This document shows positions 58,286-64,000 of a DNA stretch of 64,000 bases, in pieces. Origin of the DNA: Serratia marcescens (GTDB lineage: Bacteria; Pseudomonadota; Gammaproteobacteria; Enterobacterales; Enterobacteriaceae); the NCBI RefSeq assembly GCF_029846115.1, contig NZ_JARVZZ010000001.1, positions 3,968,001-4,032,000 on the forward strand. The letters run 5' to 3'. How positions within the stretch are numbered: the first letter of the stretch is position 1; every line of letters starts with the position of its first letter. Made by a program: the position numbers and the translations under genes. The notes beneath the pieces were generated by a model. It saw only the letters and a program-made list of their open reading frames with translations, was not told the DNA's origin and ran no database searches.

Positions 58286-59157
58286 TACCTCTCCTTGGTC
58301 AGCCCATACACGGTCTGCCCACGCAAGTAGAAATCCCGGCTGATTTGGCTGAAATTCTCGGAGTGGCCGGCGAACATCAGCCCCCCCGGCTTAAGTAAGG
58401 GAACGAAGCGGCGCAGGATGCGCTCCTGCGTCGCCTTATCGAAATAGATCATGACGTTGCGGCAAAAAATGGCGTCGAATTGCCCCGGCAGCGCCCACTC
58501 CGGCGCCAGCAGGTTCAGCGGCTGGAAGTTCACCTGCGCCGCCAGTTCCGGCCGCACGCGCACCAGCCCCTGATGCGGCCCGGTGCCGCGCAGGAAATAG
58601 CGCTGCATTTGGGTCGGCGTCAGGGTGCGCAGATCTTCCTGGCGGTAAACGCCCGCCTCCGCCTTTTCCAGCACCTGCGTATCGATGTCGCTGGCCCAGA
58701 CCTGGCAACTGCCGGCCCGCTGGCCCAATGCATCGCTCAACGTGATGGCGATCGAATACGGTTCTTCGCCGGTCGAGGCCGCGGTGCTCCAGACGCTGTA
58801 GCCGTTCGGCCGCGAGCGCGCGTGTTCCGCCAGGATCGGGAAGTGATGCGCCTCGCGGAAAAAGGCCGTCAGGTTGGTGGTCAGCGCGTTGATGAACGCC
58901 TGCCACTCCGCGCTGTTCGGGTCGCTTTCCAGCAGCGCCAGATAGTCGCCGAAATCGTGCAATCCCAACAGCCGCAAACGGCGCACCAGGCGGTTGTAAA
59001 CCATCTCGCGCTTATGCTCCGCCAGCACGATGCCGGCGCGTTGATAAATCAACTGGCTGATACGGCGAAAATGCACGTCCGACAGCGGCAGGCGCTGCAC
59101 CATTTGCGTCAACATCGACGCAGTATCCCGGTTAGAAGTTGACGGCGCCTGTTTCAT
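58285..59157 (-). CDS. cheR: CheR, receptor methyltransferase
   Basis: The 290-residue SAM-dependent enzyme has an N-terminal helical domain ([47 protein letters not shown]). The Rossmann methyltransferase part follows ([62 protein letters not shown]). It methylates receptor glutamates in adaptation. The NWETF-ending receptor encoded at 60888 is its probable docking partner. Confidence 0.97.
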   Translation of the reverse strand: MKQAPSTSNRDTASMLTQMVQRLPLSDVHFRRISQLIYQRAGIVLAEHKREMVYNRLVRRLRLLGLHDFGDYLALLESDPNSAEWQAFINALTTNLTAFFREAHHFPILAEHARSRPNGYSVWSTAASTGEEPYSIAITLSDALGQRAGSCQVWASDIDTQVLEKAEAGVYRQEDLRTLTPTQMQRYFLRGTGPHQGLVRVRPELAAQVNFQPLNLLAPEWALPGQFDAIFCRNVMIYFDKATQERILRRFVPLLKPGGLMFAGHSENFSQISRDFYLRGQTVYGLTKER

Positions 59158-59194
59158 GCCACCTCACCGGGGAAAAACGTGCTGCTTATGCGGT

Positions 59195-60811
59195 TTAACA
59201 ATCTTGGGCTTCCTTTACCACAGGTGAAACTGCGTTGCTGCTGTTACCTGGCGCGACGAAGTTATCGTCCGCCAGACGGAATACCGCGACCGCGTCGGCC
59301 AGGGTAATAGCCTGCTCTTCCAGCGCGGTGGCGGCAGAAGCGGACTCTTCCACCAGCGCGGCGTTCTGCTGGGTGACCTGATCCATCTGGGTCACCGCCT
59401 GCGTCACCTGCTCGATGCCGCGGCTCTGTTCATCCGAAGCCGACGCGATCTCGCCCATGATGTCGGTCACGCGGGTCACCGAACGCACGATGTCCTGCAT
59501 GGTGGCGCCGGAGTTTTCCACCAGCACCGAGCCGTGTTTGACGCGGCTGACCGATTCATCGATCAGCCCCTTGATCTCTTTCGCCGCCTGCGCGCTGCGG
59601 CTCGCCAGGTTGCGCACTTCGCCGGCAACCACGGCGAAACCGCGCCCCTGTTCGCCGGCGCGCGCCGCTTCCACCGCCGCATTGAGCGCCAGAATGTTGG
59701 TCTGGAAGGCGATGCCGTCAATCACGCTGGTGATAGCGCCGATTTTCTGCGAACTGTTGGCGATGTCGTGCATGGTGGTCACCACGTCGCCGGCCAGTTC
59801 GCCGCCCTTGGCCGCGGTGGCCGAGGCGTCACGCGCCAGCTGAGAAGCCTGCCGCGCATTGTCGGCGTTCTGTTTCACCGTGGCGGTCAGCTGTTCCATG
59901 CTGGCGGCGGTTTCTTCCAGCGAAGCGGCCTGCTGCTCGGTGCGGGAAGAGAGATCGTTATTGCCTTCGGAGATCTCCTGCAGGCCGATCAGAATCGACT
60001 CCGCGCCGTCGCGCACGGCGCCGACGGTGCCGATCAGCGACTGCTGCGTGCGTTGCAGGCTGGCGAACAGCATGCTGATTTCATTGCGGCCATACACCTG
60101 AATCGGCGTCGCCAAATCGCCGGCGGCGATGCGTTCAAAGTGGCTGCGAATTTGGTTCAGCGGCTGTACCAGCATGGTGCGTAACCACCACATGGCGCTG
60201 CCGGTTACCACGATCAGCATCAAGACCGCCCCCGCCAGCATCAGGCCCGCCAGCGTGAAGGAGAACTGGTTGGCGTCTCTGGCTTCGCTGATGTCGCCGT
60301 TGACCAACTGCAGGTACTGCACGAAGTCGGCTTCGAACAGGTCCTGGGTTTTCTGCGTCGGCTGGTCCATAAACGCCTGCAGCTCCCCTTTCTCCAGGAA
60401 GTCGATCAGCTCACGCAGCGCGCCGCGCAGCCGCTCGTAGCTGGCCTTGGTGGTTGCCGTCTGCTGACGCTGTTGCTCACTGCTGCGCTCAACCGCCATG
60501 AACTGATTGAAATAGAGATCGGCCTTCTGCAGCGAACTGCGGGCGCTACTCATCAATTCGTTCACCTGCTCCTGTGGCAGTTTCAGCGCCGCACGGGTGC
60601 CGGCGCGGTTCAGCGTATTGCGCGCCTGCAACAGCGACACCCAGCTCAGGCTGAGCGAATCGCGCTGCTGGCTGCCAAGGGTGATGATGTCGAGGTTATG
60701 GTTATCGGAACGAAACGCGGAATACGACAGGCCGCTGCTAGCCAACTGCAGAACGCAGAAGGTCATCAACAACAGGAACAAGCTGGTAGAGATACGGATT
60801 CGGTTAAACAC
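59195..60811 (-). CDS. Methyl-accepting chemotaxis protein without CheR-docking tail
   Basis: The 538-residue chemoreceptor has transmembrane helix 1 at about residues 8-30 and a Tar/Tap-like four-helix periplasmic domain up to about 188. Transmembrane 2 follows (LAGLMLAGAVLMLIVVTGSAMWW), then HAMP and the signalling hairpin ([40 protein letters not shown]). It ends in VVKEAQDC and lacks the NWETF pentapeptide, like the low-abundance receptors Tap and Trg. The start is GTG, supported by AGGAGG six bases upstream. The ligand is unknown. Confidence 0.94.
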   Translation of the reverse strand: MFNRIRISTSLFLLLMTFCVLQLASSGLSYSAFRSDNHNLDIITLGSQQRDSLSLSWVSLLQARNTLNRAGTRAALKLPQEQVNELMSSARSSLQKADLYFNQFMAVERSSEQQRQQTATTKASYERLRGALRELIDFLEKGELQAFMDQPTQKTQDLFEADFVQYLQLVNGDISEARDANQFSFTLAGLMLAGAVLMLIVVTGSAMWWLRTMLVQPLNQIRSHFERIAAGDLATPIQVYGRNEISMLFASLQRTQQSLIGTVGAVRDGAESILIGLQEISEGNNDLSSRTEQQAASLEETAASMEQLTATVKQNADNARQASQLARDASATAAKGGELAGDVVTTMHDIANSSQKIGAITSVIDGIAFQTNILALNAAVEAARAGEQGRGFAVVAGEVRNLASRSAQAAKEIKGLIDESVSRVKHGSVLVENSGATMQDIVRSVTRVTDIMGEIASASDEQSRGIEQVTQAVTQMDQVTQQNAALVEESASAATALEEQAITLADAVAVFRLADDNFVAPGNSSNAVSPVVKEAQDC

Positions 60812-60854
60812 TGTGAACCTCCTTGCAGCCGGCCGGCGACCGGCCTACGTAGGG

Positions 60855-60880
60855 AAAAGGGCCTCTGCGAGAGAGGCCCG
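60855..60880 (-). terminator. Hairpin after the upstream chemoreceptor gene
   Basis: GGGCCTCT / AGAGGCCC with a five-base loop, followed on the minus strand by TTTTCCC, lies just past the stop of the receptor gene at 60888. It may reduce read-through into the second receptor and cheRBYZ. Confidence 0.7.
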
Positions 60881-60887
60881 ATACCGG

Positions 60888-62558
60888 TCAGAACGTTTCC
60901 CAGTTATCCTGCAGATCGCTGGCGTTCATTTTCTTATGATTGATTACCGGTGTTACCGTCGCCTTGCTGGTGACAGGCGCTTTAAACTCTTCCTGGCCTT
61001 CCGGCCTCAGGCGGAATACCGCCACCGACTGGGTCAGCATGCTGGCCTGTTCTTCCAGCGCCGCCGCCGCCGAGGCGGATTCTTCCACCAACGAGGCGTT
61101 CTGCTGGGTCACGCGGTCCATTTCCGCTACCGCCTGGCCAACCTGATCGATACCGCGGCTCTGTTCGTCAGAAGCCGAGGCGATTTCGCCCATGATGTCG
61201 GTCACGCGGGTAACGGCATTGACGATGTCGCCCATGGTTTCGCCGGCGCTCTCGACCAATACGGAACCCATATCGACGCGGCTGACCGAGTCTTCGATCA
61301 AGCCTTTGATCTCTTTGGCCGCCTGTGCGCTGCGCTGCGCCAGGTTGCGCACTTCACCGGCCACCACCGCGAAGCCGCGGCCCTGCTCGCCGGCACGCGC
61401 CGCTTCCACCGCGGCGTTCAACGCCAGGATGTTGGTCTGGAAGGCGATGCCGTCGATCACGCCGGTGATATCGGCGATTTTCTGCGAGCTGCCGGCGATG
61501 TCGTGCATGGTCTGCACCACGTTGGCCACGACTTTGCCGCCTTTCTGCGCGGTTTCGGAGGCGCTCAGCGCCAGCTGTGAAGCCTGACGGGCGTTTTCGG
61601 CGTTCTGTTTTACCGTGGCGGTCAGTTGCTCCATGCTGGCGGCGGTCTCTTCCAGCGAAGCGGCCTGCTGCTCGGTGCGGGAGGAGAGATCGTTGTTGCC
61701 CGCGGCGATTTCCGACGCGCCGCTGTAGATGGCGTCCGCGCCCTGACGCACGCCGCTGACGGTTTCGATCAGTTCGCTTTGCATGTGTTTCAGGCTGGCC
61801 GCCAGCACGCCCATTTCGTTGCGGCTGGTGACGACGATCTGCTGAGTCAGGTCGCCGGCGGCGATCTGTTTGATGTGGTCAATCATGCGGTTCAGCGGAC
61901 GCACCAGGATATGATGGATGCCGGTCCAAACGAGCACGATCACGGCCAACACGACCAGCAACACGATCACCAGCGTCCAAATGGCCGAGGAGAACGACTT
62001 GTTGCTGTCTTCTACCGCGCCTTGGTACAGCTTGTCGTTTTGTGCCAGGTAGGTGTTGTAGATCTGCTCGAAGCCGTCCTGATAGCTTTGTGTCGGTTGA
62101 TCGAAGAAAGCATTGATTTTGCCTTCGCCCAACAGCTGAATCAGTTCAGTCAAAGCACCGTGCAAGATGTCATACTGTTGCTTGAGCTTTTCCGCGGACT
62201 GCGCGTCCTGACGCGGATCGAGAGGAATTTTTTCATAGGCGGCGTAATGCTGTTCCGCAACCGTCAGCATGCTCTTCGCCGAAGTCAACAGATCGGTGAC
62301 GCTGGCACCGCTGCCGATTTTGTTGGTATCCATCATGTAACGAATACCCGCTCGGTTCAGGGTATTACGAGTCTGCAGCAGGTTGACCCAGCTTTCGTTC
62401 AGTTCAGACTGCTGCTGACGAATCGTCTGCAGTACGGCAAAGTTCTCTTTATCATTCTTGAGCGAGGAGAAAAAGAGTCCGCCCGAAATCAACTGCAAGG
62501 CGCCAAACAACACCAACACCAGCAACAGGCTGGTGACCACCTTCATACGATTTAACAT
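60888..62558 (-). CDS. Methyl-accepting chemotaxis protein, Tsr/Tar type with NWETF tail
   Basis: The 556-residue high-abundance-type receptor begins [37 protein letters not shown], close to Tsr/Tar. It has a periplasmic four-helix domain, a second transmembrane segment near residue 190, HAMP, methylation helices, the conserved hairpin tip, and the C-terminal CheR/CheB docking pentapeptide NWETF. The frame runs upstream to 62750, but AAGGGA before the ATG at 62558 and the family start fix the start. A perfect sigma-28 promoter lies upstream. Serine or aspartate as ligand cannot be decided here. Confidence 0.95.
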   Translation of the reverse strand: MLNRMKVVTSLLLVLVLFGALQLISGGLFFSSLKNDKENFAVLQTIRQQQSELNESWVNLLQTRNTLNRAGIRYMMDTNKIGSGASVTDLLTSAKSMLTVAEQHYAAYEKIPLDPRQDAQSAEKLKQQYDILHGALTELIQLLGEGKINAFFDQPTQSYQDGFEQIYNTYLAQNDKLYQGAVEDSNKSFSSAIWTLVIVLLVVLAVIVLVWTGIHHILVRPLNRMIDHIKQIAAGDLTQQIVVTSRNEMGVLAASLKHMQSELIETVSGVRQGADAIYSGASEIAAGNNDLSSRTEQQAASLEETAASMEQLTATVKQNAENARQASQLALSASETAQKGGKVVANVVQTMHDIAGSSQKIADITGVIDGIAFQTNILALNAAVEAARAGEQGRGFAVVAGEVRNLAQRSAQAAKEIKGLIEDSVSRVDMGSVLVESAGETMGDIVNAVTRVTDIMGEIASASDEQSRGIDQVGQAVAEMDRVTQQNASLVEESASAAAALEEQASMLTQSVAVFRLRPEGQEEFKAPVTSKATVTPVINHKKMNASDLQDNWETF

Positions 62559-62613
62559 GATTTCCCTTGTTGAAGCCCGCGCAGACAGGCTCTGATGACG
62601 TTGAATGTGAGAG

Positions 62614-62640
62614 TTATCGGCGCCGTGCGGCAAAACTTTA
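62614..62640 (-). promoter_or_regulatory. Sigma-28 promoter of the chemoreceptor-cheRBYZ operon
   Basis: On the minus strand TAAA (62640-62637), exactly 15 bases, then GCCGATAA (62621-62614): a perfect FliA consensus, 55 bases before the receptor ATG. Confidence 0.95.
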
Positions 62641-62753
62641 TGCGGGAAAGTAACTATTTTTAGTGGGGGTTCCGGGCGCGGCCTGCGGCGTCGCAACAGG
62701 TCAGGAAGAGTGATGGATGAAGGGGGCAGCGCCCTGCCCCCTGGGGTCATGAA

Positions 62754-63254
62754 TCAGACGCTTTTCGCCACGCTGTCGACCAGCGACATCTCTTCGCTGC
62801 TCAGCAGCTTTTCGATATCCACCAGGATCAGCATGCGCTCGCCCAGCGAACCGAGACCGGTGAGGTATTCGGTCGCCAGCGTCACCGCGAACTCCGGCGC
62901 CGGGCGGATCTGCTCGGCAGTCAGCGACAACACGTCCGAAACGCCATCGACCACGATGCCCACCACGCGCTGGCCAAAGTTCAGCACGATCACCACGGTG
63001 TTTTCATCGTAAGACACGCTTTGCTGCGAGAATTTCACCCGCAGATCGATGATCGGGACAATCACGCCGCGCAGGTTGGTAACACCCTTGATGAACGCCG
63101 GCGTGTTGGCGATGCGGGTCACCTGATCGTAGCCGCGAATTTCCTGCACCTTGAGGATATCGATGCCGTACTCCTCGTTGCCCAGGGTAAAAATCAGAAA
63201 CTCTTGCCCTACCGTTTCGCCAGCCAATTTGCTGACGGCTGCCAATCCTGCCAT
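62754..63254 (-). CDS. cheW: CheW, receptor-kinase coupling protein
   Basis: The 166-residue protein is close to E. coli CheW throughout ([60 protein letters not shown]). It bridges chemoreceptors and CheA. The frame begins at a GTG at 63263, but AAGG is eight bases before the ATG at 63254, which is taken as the start. Confidence 0.97.
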   Translation of the reverse strand: MAGLAAVSKLAGETVGQEFLIFTLGNEEYGIDILKVQEIRGYDQVTRIANTPAFIKGVTNLRGVIVPIIDLRVKFSQQSVSYDENTVVIVLNFGQRVVGIVVDGVSDVLSLTAEQIRPAPEFAVTLATEYLTGLGSLGERMLILVDIEKLLSSEEMSLVDSVAKSV

Positions 63255-63286
63255 ATCATTCACCTTTTAAATCAATAAACTCATTA

Positions 63287-64000
63287 TTATGCGGCGGCGT
63301 CCGTCAGACGCTTTTCACGGTTCAAGGTTTGCAACGCCGAGACATCGACGATCAAGGCCACGCTGCCGTCGCCCAAAATGGTCGCGGCGGAGATGCCCGG
63401 CACTTTGCGGTAGTTGCTTTCCAGATTCTTCACCACCACCTGATGCTGGCCAATCAGCTGATCCACCAGCAACGCATAGCGGCGGCCGGCGCTTTGCAGG
63501 ATAACGACGATGCCCTGCGTGGCGTCGGTTTTGGCGCCGTCCACTTCAAATACCCGATACAGCTCCACCAGCGGCAGGTATTCGCCGCGTACCTGCAGCA
63601 CGCGTTCGCCCCCGGCCAACGGATGCAGATCTTCCGCCTGCGGCTGCAGCGATTCCATCACCGCGTTCAGCGGCAGGATAAAGACTTCGTCGTTCACCTT
63701 GACCGACATGCCGTCGAGGATCGCCAGCGTCAGCGGCAGCAGGATGCGGATGGTGGTGCCTTTACCGGCCTGCGAACGGATCTCGACGTGGCCGCCCATC
63801 TCCTGAATATTCCGTTTCACCACGTCCATGCCGACGCCGCGGCCGGAAACGTCGGTCACCTGCTCGGCGGTGGAGAAGCCCGGCGCGAAGATCAGCATGC
63901 CGACCTCTTCGTCGCTCATGCTCTCGCTCACCGCCAGCCCTTGCGATGCGGCCTTGGCGAGAATTTTTTCGCGGTTCAGACCGGCGCCGTCGTCGATGAC
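63287..64000 (-). CDS. cheA: CheA, chemotaxis histidine kinase, 3' part
   Basis: The gene enters from the right edge, so only the C-terminal 237 or so residues are present. They include the end of the kinase domain, with the nucleotide-binding G boxes DDGAGL and VSGRGVGMDVVKRNI, and the CheW-like regulatory domain (PLTLAILDGMSVKVNDEVFILPLNAVMESLQP ... GDGSVALIVDVSALQTLNREKR). The HPt and dimerisation domains lie outside the window. It precedes cheW by 32 bases; motAB and flhDC are expected beyond. Confidence 0.96.
   Translation of the reverse strand, partial: VIDDGAGLNREKILAKAASQGLAVSESMSDEEVGMLIFAPGFSTAEQVTDVSGRGVGMDVVKRNIQEMGGHVEIRSQAGKGTTIRILLPLTLAILDGMSVKVNDEVFILPLNAVMESLQPQAEDLHPLAGGERVLQVRGEYLPLVELYRVFEVDGAKTDATQGIVVILQSAGRRYALLVDQLIGQHQVVVKNLESNYRKVPGISAATILGDGSVALIVDVSALQTLNREKRLTDAAA

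Overview
The window looks like a chromosomal segment of a GC-rich enterobacterium close to Serratia (Serratia marcescens-like). The flagellar and chemotaxis proteins align closely with Escherichia/Salmonella orthologues recalled from memory. Unlike E. coli, where these genes lie in separate clusters, they run here as one continuous block of about 48 kb (16.6-64 kb). No database search was possible, so the genus is an inference from gene content and order.

Region 1 (1-9.5 kb) is metabolism and envelope. It holds the 3' end of a siderophore-interacting flavoprotein, the cation/proton antiporter chaA, the lipid A hydroxylase lpxO and phoH. The acid/ferrous iron uptake operon efeUOB follows, preceded by a Fur box, and then the proline transporter putP. 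Region 2 (9.5-14 kb) is the divergent put control region, with four GTTGCA-type PutA operator motifs, and the trifunctional putA. Region 3 (14.3-17.7 kb) is the cystine ABC transporter tcyJ-tcyL-tcyN with D-cysteine desulfhydrase dcyD, in the order dcyD-tcyJ-tcyL-tcyN downstream of fliAZ.

Region 4 (17.8-22.8 kb) is fliZ-fliA, flagellin fliC, and divergent fliDST. fliC and fliD each have a clear sigma-28 promoter. Region 5 (22.8-26.5 kb) is an accessory stretch inside the flagellar cluster. It has an AraC-type regulator, two very small candidate proteins, a LysR-type regulator divergent from an azoreductase, a strong candidate small RNA gene with a palindromic operator, and a small lipoprotein. 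Region 6 (26.5-38 kb) is fliE and divergent fliFGHIJK-fliLMNOPQR. An Sra-like small ribosome-associated protein follows at 38.3 kb.

Region 7 (38.7-50.7 kb) is flgKL, flgBCDEFGHIJ and divergent flgA-flgMN. A long palindromic element lies between flgH and flgI, sigma-28 promoters precede flgKL and flgM, and an FlhDC-like box lies between flgB and flgA. Region 8 (50.9-56 kb) is flhBAE flanked by two different toxin-antitoxin modules: a HigBA-like pair beside flhE and vapBC beside flhB. Region 9 (56-64 kb) is cheZ-cheY-cheB-cheR, two chemoreceptors, cheW, and the 3' part of cheA, which runs off the window.

Together these genes encode nearly the whole flagellum (basal body, export apparatus, hook, filament and its assembly chaperones) and the chemotaxis relay, ordered by the FlhDC -> FliA/FlgM cascade. 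flhDC, motAB and the start of cheA must lie beyond the right edge. No wholly new multi-gene system is evident. The least explained elements are the putative small RNA at 26.15 kb, the tiny ORFs around 24.1 kb, the flgH-flgI palindrome, and the two toxin-antitoxin modules either side of flhBAE.
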